Below are positions 7,670-15,679 of a DNA stretch of 29,398 bases, piece after piece. The notes under the pieces were generated by a model. The model did not search any database. It worked only from the letters and a program-made list of their open reading frames with translations, and was not told the DNA's origin. Both the position numbers and the translations under genes were made by a program. Source of the stretch: Hungatella sp. UBA5385 (lineage in GTDB: Bacteria; Bacillota; Clostridia; Lachnospirales; Lachnospiraceae); NCBI GenBank assembly GCA_002409995.1, contig DHOR01000040.1, positions 1 through 29,398 on the forward strand, written 5' to 3'. Position 1 is the stretch's first letter, and each line of letters begins with the position of its first letter.

Positions 7670-8569
7670 GTGAAAAAGGTAAAGAAGTTTTTTCAATATG
7701 ATAATATAGGGCTGCTATTTGCATTTCCGGCTTTTCTATATATGCTGGTATTTGTAGGATATCCTATCATCAGCAATATCATCCTGAGTTTCCAGGATGT
7801 AACCATGAAGAATTTAGTGCGGGGTGAAAAACACTTTATATGGCTGCAAAATTATGCAGAGTTAGTTCGGGATTCTGTATTTAAGAAGGCATTTTTCAAT
7901 ACTCTTTTGTTTACGGTGTGTTGTCTGGCAATACAGTTTGTTATAGGGTTTGCATTGGCTGTGTTTTTCAATAAAGATTTCAAGGTGGCAAAACCGGTCA
8001 GGGGATTGCTGATGATGCCCTGGATGATACCGATTACCATAACTGCCCTGATCTTTAAGTTTATATTTGCAACTGATGTAGGTATTTTAAATTATATATT
8101 AAAAAGCATAGGGATTATTTCAAAAAATGTGGAATGGCTGACACAGCCTGATACAGCAATGGCTGCTCTTATCTGCGCCAATGTCTGGATAGGAATTCCT
8201 TTTAATATGATATTAATATCCACAGGACTTACCACCATTCCTAAGGAATTATATGAGAGTGCTTCTATAGATGGAGCAAATAAGCTTCAGACATTTATCA
8301 AAATTACACTGCCAATGTTGAGATCTACCATAGAATCAGTTTTGATTCTGGGATTTATATATACCTTCAAGGTTTATGATCTGGTTTATGTTATGACAAG
8401 CGGAGGACCGGTGAATTCCACACACATGTTATCTACCTATTCCTACAAACTGTCATTTGAGATGTTTCAATACAGTAAAGGGTCAGCTGTTGCCAATGCG
8501 TTGCTGGTAGTATTGCTGATTGTTGGATCATTTTATATCAGAACAACAACGAAAGGGGAGGAAACATAA
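7670..8569 (+). CDS. ABC sugar transporter permease (MalF/UgpA-like)
   Basis: A 299-residue inner-membrane permease with about six transmembrane helices. The first is LLFAFPAFLYMLVFVGYPII and the last is near the C-terminus. The EAA loop that docks the ATPase is visible as YESASIDGANKLQTFIKITLP (about residues 210-230). A GTG start at 7670 is preferred: GAGAGG lies seven bases upstream, while the alternative TTG at 7655 overlaps that site. The stop overlaps the next permease start (TAATG), indicating translational coupling. No ATPase is encoded nearby, so a shared MsmK-type ATPase elsewhere probably energises the transporter. Confidence 0.92.
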   Translation: MKKVKKFFQYDNIGLLFAFPAFLYMLVFVGYPIISNIILSFQDVTMKNLVRGEKHFIWLQNYAELVRDSVFKKAFFNTLLFTVCCLAIQFVIGFALAVFFNKDFKVAKPVRGLLMMPWMIPITITALIFKFIFATDVGILNYILKSIGIISKNVEWLTQPDTAMAALICANVWIGIPFNMILISTGLTTIPKELYESASIDGANKLQTFIKITLPMLRSTIESVLILGFIYTFKVYDLVYVMTSGGPVNSTHMLSTYSYKLSFEMFQYSKGSAVANALLVVLLIVGSFYIRTTTKGEET

Positions 8570-9417
8570 TGAAGGAAGAGAAAAGAAAAATCAATAAACA
8601 GAATATAATCTACAGTATTCTTGCAATTATATTATTGTGTGTTCTGTTGTTCCCTTTGTTTTGGATTCTGGTGACTTCATTGAAGACAGAACAGGAGATA
8701 TTTCAGATACCGCCAACTTTTTATCCGCATGTACTGAATACGAAATCCTATGCAGCTCAGATAGCAACCGGGGACTTCAATATGTTTCAGTCCTTTGGAA
8801 ACAGCCTGATCATCGCTTTGGGAGCTATGGTCATCGCCGTTACCCTTGCAGTGCCTGCATCTTACGCAATGGCAAGGTACCAGTTCAAGGGGAAAAAGCT
8901 GATGCTCCTTGGCTTTCTGGTTACGCAGATGCTGCCGGTATCTGTTCTTTTGACACCAATGTTTATTATGTTCAAACATATGCATGTCTATAATACCTGG
9001 TACTCTGCGATTCTGGCAGATGCAACCATAGGAATTCCATTTTCAGTGCTCATTTTAAAAAATTATTTTGCATCAATACCCAGGGAATTGGAGGAAGCGG
9101 CATATGTAGATGGCTGTAATCGTTTTACCGCTTTTATTCGGGTGCTGATTCCCATAGCAAAATCAGGGGTTGTAGTATGCGCCATCTTTTCCTTCCTCTA
9201 TGCTTGGGGTGATCTGGCCTATGGTATGACATTCATTCTTGACCAGCAAAAACGGCCTATGACAGCAGGAATCTTTAATTTTATGGGTCAATATGGAACC
9301 AAGTGGAGCTATCTGACTGCATTTGCAGTGGTATCCATCATACCGGTAGCACTGATTTTTATCTTTATGCAAAAATATATTATTAGTGGCATGACAAGCG
9401 GGGCAGTGAAAGGATAG
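8569..9417 (+). CDS. ABC sugar transporter permease (MalG/UgpE-like)
   Basis: A 282-residue partner permease with six predicted transmembrane helices, beginning with IYSILAIILLCVLLFPLFWIL. The EAA motif appears as LEEAAYVDGCNRFTAFIRVL (about residues 172-192). The ATG overlaps the last base of the preceding permease stop codon and follows GGGGAGG. It forms a heterodimeric channel with the upstream permease, fed by the lipoprotein at 6276-7589. The gene is followed 8 bp later by the GH31 gene, so importer and hydrolase are one transcription unit. Confidence 0.93.
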   Translation: MKEEKRKINKQNIIYSILAIILLCVLLFPLFWILVTSLKTEQEIFQIPPTFYPHVLNTKSYAAQIATGDFNMFQSFGNSLIIALGAMVIAVTLAVPASYAMARYQFKGKKLMLLGFLVTQMLPVSVLLTPMFIMFKHMHVYNTWYSAILADATIGIPFSVLILKNYFASIPRELEEAAYVDGCNRFTAFIRVLIPIAKSGVVVCAIFSFLYAWGDLAYGMTFILDQQKRPMTAGIFNFMGQYGTKWSYLTAFAVVSIIPVALIFIFMQKYIISGMTSGAVKG

Positions 9418-9425
9418 GTGCTTAT

Positions 9426-11405
9426 ATGTTGAAAATAGAAAATAATCGTATTATATATCATTATGATGCAGAAGAGTTATGGATAGAACCTTGGGGCGCA
9501 GATTCTCTCCGCATCAGGGCAACTAATATGTGCCAAATGCCGGAAGAAAACTGGGCATTATTAAGAACTGAAGCTTCTGAAGGAACAGTGGAATTAACGG
9601 AGAACGGTGGAAAGATTACAAACGGGCGCATAGAAGCCCATTTGACAAAAGGCGGCAAGATGACCATTTATAATCAAAATGGTGAACTGCTTATGGAAGA
9701 ATACTGGAGAAACCGGCGTGATGTTACTGATGAGAAATGCAGTGCCATCGAAGTGGAGGCAAGAGAGTTTCAACCTAATATAGGAGGGGACTATCATCTG
9801 ACTTACCGCATGGAATCACTGGATAAGGGAGAAAAAATCTATGGAATGGGTCAGTATCAGCAGCCATATCTGGATCTAAAGGGTTTGGATCTGGAGCTGG
9901 CACACCGCAACTCCCAGGCAAGTGTTCCATTCTTCCTCTCATCCCTGGGTTATGGATTTCTCTGGAACAATCCCGGAATAGGGCGTGCTGTATTAGGAAA
10001 AAATGTCATGAGCTTTGAAGCCTATTCTACTAAGAAATTGGACATATGGATTACAGCAGGAGATACACCGGCTCAGATAGAGGAAGCGTATGCTGAGGAG
10101 ACTGGAAAAGTACCTATGATGCCGGAGTATGGATTGGGATTCTGGCAGTGTAAACTGAGGTATCAGACTCAGGAGGAACTGCTTGAAGTGGCAAGGGAAT
10201 ATAAACGCAGAAATCTACCCATTGATTTAATAGTAATTGATTTTTTCCATTGGCCAAAACAGGGAGAGTGGAAATTTGATGAAGTTTACTGGCCGGATCC
10301 CGACGAAATGATACGTGAACTGAAGGATATGGGAATTGAGCTTATGGTTTCCATCTGGCCTACTGTAGACAGGGAGTCTGAAAATTATGAGGAAATGCTG
10401 GAAGCAGGATATTTAATCCGCACAGAGCGGGGATTCCGGGTGGGGCTCAATTTTGAAGGAGCTACCATTCACTATGACGCCACTAATCCCGGAGCACGGG
10501 AATATCTATGGGAAAAGGCAAAGAAGAACTACTATGAGAAAGGAATCCGTATATTCTGGCTGGATGAAGCGGAACCGGAGTATACAGCTTATGATTTTGA
10601 CAACTATCGTTATTATCTTGGAACTGATCTGGAGGTTGGAAATATATATCCTGTTGAATACGCGCGCACATTTTATGAGGGAATGGAAGCCCAGGGACAG
10701 AAAAACATTGTAAATCTCCTTCGATGTGCATGGGCTGGGAGTCAGAAATATGGGGCGCTGGTATGGTCTGGAGATATTGCTTCCAGTTTTGACAGCATGA
10801 GGAATCAGCTGGCAGCAGGTCTTAGTATGGGAATTGCAGGGATTCCGTGGTGGACAACGGATATAGGAGGCTTTCATGGTGGAAATCCCGATGATCCGGA
10901 ATTTAGGGAGCTGTTTGTCCGATGGTTCCAATGGGGAACATTCTGCCCGGTTATGCGTCTTCACGGAGACCGTGAACCACGTCAGCCCCAGGTGGGAACA
11001 ACCGGTGGTGCCCACTGCTGCTCTGGGGCTGCCAATGAAGTGTGGAGTTATGGTGAAGAGGTATATGAAATCTGCAAGAAGTATATGGAGCTGCGGGAAC
11101 AGCTTCGTGATTACACGAGGAATGTAATGATGCAGGCTCATGAAAAGGGAACTCCAGTGATGCGGACTTTGTTTTATGAATTTCCAGAAGATCCAGTTTG
11201 TTGGGAGGTGGAAGACGAGTATCTATATGGAAGCCAGTATCTGGTAGCACCGGTTTTAGAGGCAGGTGCTATGGAAAGGGCAGTTTATCTTCCTAAGGGG
11301 AGTAGATGGAAGGAATTAGAGAGTGAAGTGGTTTATGATGGGGGACAGTGGGTAACGGCAGAGGCGCCGCTTGACTGTATTCCGGTTTATGAGCGTTGGG
11401 AGTAA
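9426..11405 (+). CDS. Glycoside hydrolase family 31 enzyme (alpha-xylosidase/alpha-glucosidase-like)
   Basis: A 659-residue GH31 retaining alpha-glycosidase with no signal peptide, so it acts in the cytoplasm on imported substrate. An N-terminal beta-sandwich (about 1-220) precedes the (beta/alpha)8 barrel that starts near PMMPEYGLGFWQCK. The catalytic nucleophile is D380 in FWLDEAEPE, and the acid/base is D450 in WSGDIASSFDSM. DIGGFHGG (about 480) and RLHGDREPR (about 515) are further family signatures. FFHWPKQGEWKFDEVYWPDP resembles alpha-xylosidase/YicI-type relatives more than starch-type alpha-glucosidases, but substrate specificity cannot be assigned securely. It ends the kinase-regulator-ABC locus. 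Expected role: release of a terminal alpha-xylosyl or alpha-glucosyl unit from the imported oligosaccharide. Confidence 0.93.
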   Translation: MLKIENNRIIYHYDAEELWIEPWGADSLRIRATNMCQMPEENWALLRTEASEGTVELTENGGKITNGRIEAHLTKGGKMTIYNQNGELLMEEYWRNRRDVTDEKCSAIEVEAREFQPNIGGDYHLTYRMESLDKGEKIYGMGQYQQPYLDLKGLDLELAHRNSQASVPFFLSSLGYGFLWNNPGIGRAVLGKNVMSFEAYSTKKLDIWITAGDTPAQIEEAYAEETGKVPMMPEYGLGFWQCKLRYQTQEELLEVAREYKRRNLPIDLIVIDFFHWPKQGEWKFDEVYWPDPDEMIRELKDMGIELMVSIWPTVDRESENYEEMLEAGYLIRTERGFRVGLNFEGATIHYDATNPGAREYLWEKAKKNYYEKGIRIFWLDEAEPEYTAYDFDNYRYYLGTDLEVGNIYPVEYARTFYEGMEAQGQKNIVNLLRCAWAGSQKYGALVWSGDIASSFDSMRNQLAAGLSMGIAGIPWWTTDIGGFHGGNPDDPEFRELFVRWFQWGTFCPVMRLHGDREPRQPQVGTTGGAHCCSGAANEVWSYGEEVYEICKKYMELREQLRDYTRNVMMQAHEKGTPVMRTLFYEFPEDPVCWEVEDEYLYGSQYLVAPVLEAGAMERAVYLPKGSRWKELESEVVYDGGQWVTAEAPLDCIPVYERWE

Positions 11406-11536
11406 ATAGATTTTCCATATGCTAAACTAATAAGTGAAAATATTAAAGAATGATTTTTTCTAATAGAAACACCGCAGTTGGTTATAATGCATCCTATATC
11501 ATTATAAATTTATAATAATGAAAAGGAGACATTAGT

Positions 11537-12124
11537 ATGGCTGAAAAAAGATCAGGTTTAGGAACTGTTACAAAAATAGTATTAGGCATCCTCCTCATTG
11601 CAGCGATCATTATTTCTTTATTTGCTGGAAAATACAACAGTCTGGTAAGAGATGAGGAGAGAGTAAATACGGAATTTTCCAATATTTCCGTTCAACTGCA
11701 GCGGAGAAATGATTTAATTCCCAATTTAGTTAATACAGTAAAGGCTTATGCTGCCCATGAAACTGAGGTATTTACATCAGTAACAAACGCAAGGGAACGT
11801 ATGATGAACGCAAATACAATGGAAGGCACTATTGCAGCAGATGCAGAAGTGACAGCCTCACTGGGGCGTTTGCTGGCAATTGCAGAAGCATATCCGCAAT
11901 TAAGAGCTAATGAAAACTTCTTATCTCTCCAGGATCAGCTGGAAGGAACAGAAAATCGAATCAGTACAGCGAGAAGGGATTACAATACGGCAGTCAACTC
12001 TTTTAATGCAAAACTTCGCTCATTTCCTACTAATATTATAGGTGGAATGTTTGGATTTGAGAAACACAGCCTGTTCGCTGCACAAGAAGGCGCAGAGACT
12101 GTACCCGAGGTTAATTTTGACTAG
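11537..12124 (+). CDS. LemA family membrane protein
   Basis: A 195-residue LemA-family protein. A single N-terminal transmembrane helix (about residues 11-29, VTKIVLGILLIAAIIISLFAG) is followed by the conserved YNSLVRDEERVNTEFSNISV and QRRNDLIPNLVNTVKAYAAHE segments of the coiled helical domain. The biochemical function of LemA is not firmly known. AAGGAG lies just before the ATG. The gene is followed 18 bp later by a TPM-domain gene, a pairing common in bacteria, which suggests a two-gene envelope-associated unit. It is unrelated in role to the upstream GH31 operon as far as the sequence shows. Confidence 0.93.
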   Translation: MAEKRSGLGTVTKIVLGILLIAAIIISLFAGKYNSLVRDEERVNTEFSNISVQLQRRNDLIPNLVNTVKAYAAHETEVFTSVTNARERMMNANTMEGTIAADAEVTASLGRLLAIAEAYPQLRANENFLSLQDQLEGTENRISTARRDYNTAVNSFNAKLRSFPTNIIGGMFGFEKHSLFAAQEGAETVPEVNFD

Positions 12125-12142
12125 CAAAGAGGTGATGAATTC

Positions 12143-12937
12143 ATGAGTTCCGGTTTTAAAAGAAAATCATGGTGTATTTTATCAATCATGTTCTTAAGCC
12201 TGCTCCTGTTAACTCTCACCTATGCAAAAACTGGAATTCCATCTCCAACCCAGGAGTTTTTTGTCAATGACTATGCCGGTGTGCTGTCAGCAGAAACGAA
12301 GAAATATATTTTTGACACCAGCAAACAGTATATGGCAAATGGCGGCCAGCAGGTGGTTGTCACAACAGTAACCTCTTTAGAAGGAGAGAGCATTGAATCA
12401 TATTCTCTGGAAATGGCAAGAGAATGGGGGATCGGCAGTAAGAGTGAAAATAACGGTGTTTTAATCCTGCTTGCTGTAGAGGACAGAAGCATAAGGGTGG
12501 AAGTGGGATATGGTCTGGAGGGCACTATTACAGACAGCATGTCAGGTCGGTTTATCCGTGAAGCTTCCGAAGAGCTGAGCGCAGATAACTTTGATTCAGG
12601 TATCCTAAAACTATATCAATTAGTTATCAGGGAATTGGAAGCTCCCGGCTCCTATGAAGAAACTCAAAAAGGAAATAATACAACTGCAAGAGTGTCATTT
12701 TTAATTGTTTTGCTTATCATTATTCTTTTCATATTCAGGCGGCCAAGAGGCGGCGGTGGCTACCGTGGCTTTGGAGGAGGTTATATGGGCGGCTTTGGCG
12801 GTGGCTTCCATGGAGGTTCCGGCGGCGGTTTTGGAGGCGGCGGATTTAGCGGCGGAGGCGGTGGCTTCGGAGGCGGTGGAGCTTCAGGGAAGTTTTGTAT
12901 GCCAATTACCCATATAAAAAGTGTAGTGGTAAAGTGA
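12143..12937 (+). CDS. TPM domain protein (YgcG family) with glycine-rich tail
   Basis: A 264-residue envelope protein. It has a signal peptide (residues 1 to about 29, with a long Leu/Ile/Met core). A TPM domain follows (about 37-165), with FVNDYAGVLS and the conserved NNGVLILLAVEDRSIRVEVGYGLEG. A transmembrane helix lies at about 184-199 (SFLIVLLIIILFIF). A Gly-rich low-complexity tail (about 203-248) follows, containing GGGYRGFGGG, GGGFHGG and similar units. The domain topology places the TPM domain outside the membrane. Relatives often end shortly after the Gly-rich tail; here about 17 further residues (GKFCMPITHIKSVVVK) follow, possibly a lost stop codon. Function is uncertain; membrane or photosystem-type repair roles are known only for distant relatives. 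Confidence 0.9.
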   Translation: MSSGFKRKSWCILSIMFLSLLLLTLTYAKTGIPSPTQEFFVNDYAGVLSAETKKYIFDTSKQYMANGGQQVVVTTVTSLEGESIESYSLEMAREWGIGSKSENNGVLILLAVEDRSIRVEVGYGLEGTITDSMSGRFIREASEELSADNFDSGILKLYQLVIRELEAPGSYEETQKGNNTTARVSFLIVLLIIILFIFRRPRGGGGYRGFGGGYMGGFGGGFHGGSGGGFGGGGFSGGGGGFGGGGASGKFCMPITHIKSVVVK

Positions 12938-12967
12938 TATTTTCAGCTTGTATACCTAAAAATTGAA

Positions 12968-13028
12968 ACACCCTCGTATGAAACATGCTTTATAGCATTG
13001 TAATTTCAATCGGGGGTGTGATTTTTTT
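12968..13028 (+). terminator. Intrinsic terminator of the LemA-TPM unit
   Basis: ACACCCTCG pairs with CGGGGGTGT (one G-T pair), enclosing further pairing of TGAAA with TTTCA and ATGC with GCAT. The structure is followed by a run of seven T bases at 13022-13028. It is a long, compound but convincing Rho-independent terminator 30 bp after the TPM gene stop codon. Confidence 0.8.
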
Positions 13029-13043
13029 ATAGTTTTTTATAAA

Positions 13044-13131
13044 GGTCTATAAGATCTATAGGGCTATGGTGCTTTGGGGCTATAGGTCTATAGGTTATAG
13101 GTTATGGTTATAGGTTATGGTTATGGTTATA
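13044..13131. repeat. Short tandem repeat, GGTTAT(A) units
   Basis: Six uninterrupted units occupy 13093-13131: GGTTATA, GGTTAT, GGTTATA, GGTTAT, GGTTAT, GGTTATA. Upstream, 13044-13092 is a degenerate run of CTATAG/GGTCTATA-like units. The strand bias (G only on the plus strand) resembles a microsatellite or telomere-like tract. It lies in the longest gene-free stretch of the window (12938-13309), between the terminator and the promoter of the DUF3737 gene. No open reading frame or clear RNA fold explains it. Confidence 0.75.
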
Positions 13132-13181
13132 AAACATTCCTTCATGCCTAAAAAGCATAGAAAGAAATGCAATTTGAGTAT

Positions 13182-13210
13182 TTGCTATAGTAACCCTATA
13201 GTTTTATAAT
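13182..13210 (+). promoter_or_regulatory. Promoter of the DUF3737/MalY unit
   Basis: TTGCTA (13182-13187), a 17-bp spacer and a perfect TATAAT (13205-13210) lie about 100 bp before the DUF3737 start. Two CTATAG palindromes, one overlapping the -35 box and one in the spacer and separated by 5 bp, could be a regulator site. Confidence 0.6.
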
Positions 13211-13309
13211 ATACAAGCACAATAAATAAGAAATAAAAATTACAATCAAACTATACGGACAACTATGTTAGTTATTTCGAACCTAAATAAGCTAAGGAGA
13301 ATATTGATA

Positions 13310-14182
13310 ATGAATCAGATAAAAGAAATAAGACAGGAAAACTTAACAGGAGAACGAGCTCTTTTCCAGAGTGAGTTTTTGAAAATATATGATTCTACAT
13401 TTGAAGACGGAGAGTCTCCGTTAAAAGAAAGCCATGATATTGAGCTCCACGGAAGTATGTTCAAATGGAAGTATCCATTTTGGTACTGCAAAAATATTAC
13501 AGTGAAGGACTGTTATTGGTTTGAAATGGCTCGTGCAGGAGTTTGGTATACAGACAATATCTCTGTAGAAAATGCAGTAATTGAAGCACCTAAGAATTTC
13601 CGCCGCTGCCATGGAATAAAACTTAAGAATGTGACGTTCACAGATGCTGCCGAGACTCTATGGAATTGTGATGGGGTAACTATGGAGCAGGTCTCAGCAA
13701 AGGGCGATTATTTTGCTATGAACAGCCGAAACATGAAACTACGGGACTTCCGGCTGGCAGGCAATTATTCCTTTGATGGAGTGAAAAATATGGAAATACA
13801 TAATGCAAAGTTACTGTCTAAGGATGCATTTTGGAACAGTGAAAATGTAACAGTCTATGACTCTTTTATTTCCGGTGAATATCTGGGCTGGAATGCCAAA
13901 AATCTGACTCTCATAAACTGTACCATCGAAAGCTTACAGGGAATGTGTTATATTGATAATCTTGTGATGAAAAATTGTAAGCTGATTAATACCAATCTTG
14001 CTTTTGAATATTCTACTGTGGATGCTGAAATTACAGGAAAAATAGACAGCGTGTTGAATCCTGCCAGTGGCATAATACGTGCGGAATATATTGAGGAATT
14101 AATAGTGGAAAAGGATAAGGTTGACCCAACGAAGACGAAAATAATATGCAAAAGAATTGACAAGGAATCAGAATGTGCATAA
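13310..14182 (+). CDS. DUF3737 family protein (right-handed beta-helix-like)
   Basis: A 290-residue protein of the DUF3737 family. The body is built of roughly 20-residue repeats such as KNITVKDCYWFEMARAG, DNISVENAVIEAPKNF, KNLTLINCTIESLQG and DNLVMKNCKLINTN. This spacing of N/D-x-(hydrophobic)-x-(hydrophobic)-x-(D/N)-C suggests a parallel beta-helix as in pectin-lyase folds. There is no signal peptide, so it is probably cytoplasmic. The start at 13310 is chosen because AAGGAG lies 10 bases upstream; an ATG at 13265 in frame lacks a good site. It lies 34 bp before a MalY-type aminotransferase and is probably cotranscribed. Its function is unknown; recognition is by overall sequence. Confidence 0.85.
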   Translation: MNQIKEIRQENLTGERALFQSEFLKIYDSTFEDGESPLKESHDIELHGSMFKWKYPFWYCKNITVKDCYWFEMARAGVWYTDNISVENAVIEAPKNFRRCHGIKLKNVTFTDAAETLWNCDGVTMEQVSAKGDYFAMNSRNMKLRDFRLAGNYSFDGVKNMEIHNAKLLSKDAFWNSENVTVYDSFISGEYLGWNAKNLTLINCTIESLQGMCYIDNLVMKNCKLINTNLAFEYSTVDAEITGKIDSVLNPASGIIRAEYIEELIVEKDKVDPTKTKIICKRIDKESECA

Positions 14183-14216
14183 TGGATGCTTATGATGAAA
14201 TGGGAGGAAATGACAA

Positions 14217-15395
14217 ATGTCAGATTTTGATACAATATATGATCGCAGAAAAACCAATTCTTTAAAATGGGATGTACTTAAAAAGGATTTACCCATGTGG
14301 GTAGCTGATATGGATTTTAGAACTGCACCAGAAATAATTGATGCTATAAAAGAAAAAGCAGATTTTGGTATTCTGGGATATGGTATCATTCCGGATGAAT
14401 GGCATCAATCCATTATCAATTGGTGGAAGAAACGGCATGATTTTCAGATGGAAAGTGAATGGATAACTTTTTGTACCGGTGTAGTTCCCGCAATATCAAG
14501 CATCGTTCGAAAGCTAACAACAGTTGGAGAGAATATCTTAATACAGACTCCTGTATATAATATATTTTTTAATTCAATCATCAACAACGGCAGAAATGTT
14601 ATAGAAAGTCCCCTCCAATACATAGATGGAATTTATGAAGTGAACTTTGAAGAGTTAGAAAAGCAGCTTTCAAATCCACAAACTACACTAATGATCATAT
14701 GCAATCCCCATAATCCAGTAGGAAAGATATGGGAGAAAGAAATTCTGGAGAAAATAGGGGAGTTATGTTATAAACATCATGTTCTTGTTATATCTGATGA
14801 GATTCATTGTGATTTGACGGACCCAGGATACCAATATACACCCTTTGCTTCTGTCTCAGAGAAATGTAAGGATAACAGTATTACATGCATCGCTCCTACT
14901 AAGAGTTTTAATCTTGCAGGTCTTCAGACAGCTGCAGTTGTGATTCCTAATGAGAATATACGCCATAAAGTAGTGCGGGGATTAAATACTGATGAAATTG
15001 CTGAACCGAATTCTTTTGCAATAGAAGGGACAATTGCTGCATTTACTAAGGGAGAAGCTTGGTTAGATGATTTGAGGACATATTTATTATCTAATAAAAT
15101 GTATGCAATAGATTTTATTTCAAAAGAACTTCCACAGGTAAATGTAACGTTTTCTCACGCAACCTACTTACTATGGATCAACTGTAATAGCCTCATTGGT
15201 AATTCGACGGAAATGTGCCAGTTTATTAGAGAGTATAATGGCTTATATCTCTCAGAAGGTTCCATTTATGGAAAAGCAGGGGAGGGATTCGTCAGAATGA
15301 ACATAGCCTGTCCTATGGAACTGTTAAAAGATGGAATGAAACGGTTTAAAGATGGGGTTTTAGCGTATGAGGAATGGGTGTTAAGAAAATGTTAG
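14217..15395 (+). CDS. MalY/PatB-type PLP aminotransferase (cystathionine beta-lyase-like)
   Basis: A 392-residue fold-type I pyridoxal-phosphate enzyme of the MalY/PatB subfamily. Known members cleave C-S bonds in cystathionine or cysteine conjugates; E. coli MalY also represses maltose genes. Family signatures are visible: the N-terminal LPMWVADMDFRT, the substrate loop CNPHNPVGKIWEKEIL, the PLP-phenol-binding SDEIHCDL, and the Schiff-base lysine K229 in APTKSFNLAGLQ. The C-terminal FVRMNIACP contains the carboxylate-binding arginine. GGGAGG precedes the ATG. It follows the DUF3737 gene and ends before a strong terminator. Confidence 0.92.
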   Translation: MSDFDTIYDRRKTNSLKWDVLKKDLPMWVADMDFRTAPEIIDAIKEKADFGILGYGIIPDEWHQSIINWWKKRHDFQMESEWITFCTGVVPAISSIVRKLTTVGENILIQTPVYNIFFNSIINNGRNVIESPLQYIDGIYEVNFEELEKQLSNPQTTLMIICNPHNPVGKIWEKEILEKIGELCYKHHVLVISDEIHCDLTDPGYQYTPFASVSEKCKDNSITCIAPTKSFNLAGLQTAAVVIPNENIRHKVVRGLNTDEIAEPNSFAIEGTIAAFTKGEAWLDDLRTYLLSNKMYAIDFISKELPQVNVTFSHATYLLWINCNSLIGNSTEMCQFIREYNGLYLSEGSIYGKAGEGFVRMNIACPMELLKDGMKRFKDGVLAYEEWVLRKC

Positions 15396-15450
15396 ATAAA
15401 AGATATTGTATATGCTTGTATTTAAACGTTTTAATTCAATAAAATTATTC

Positions 15451-15491
15451 TGAGCTTATCAGTGTGTAAAGCATATGATAAGCTCATTTTT
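15451..15491 (+). terminator. Intrinsic terminator after the MalY-type gene
   Basis: TGAGCTTATCA pairs perfectly with TGATAAGCTCA (11 bp, 14-nt loop) and is followed by TTTTT. It lies about 55 bp after the aminotransferase stop. The remaining gap to 15679 holds a small CGTAA-AA-TTACG palindrome near 15584-15596 and no convincing promoter. Confidence 0.85.
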
Positions 15492-15679
15492 AAACACGAA
15501 TTAAATTTCTCCTAAGAAAATATCAAAAAAAGCTCCTGAGTATGTATTTTAGCTATGTATTTTAAAACTCCAAGTATTGCGTAAAATTACGTTGAATGGT
15601 AGCATTAAAAGAAAAGATGATATATATTACCAGGAAATATTAGAAAAAGGGTTGAAGTATATGAGAGGAAGAAATTAAA

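Noticed and set aside
10506..11141. Minus-strand 211-residue open frame within the GH31 gene
   Set aside because: It is fully antisense to catalytic-domain coding sequence with clear GH31 motifs, and its own translation resembles no protein family.
11501..11517. AT-rich palindrome before the LemA gene
   Set aside because: ATTATAAATTTATAAT is composed only of A and T in an AT-rich spacer, so chance is likely; no matching -35/-10 pair was found.
13044..13131. CRISPR array
   Set aside because: Units are 6-7 bp and contiguous, without 25-40 bp repeats or unique spacers, and no cas genes are nearby.
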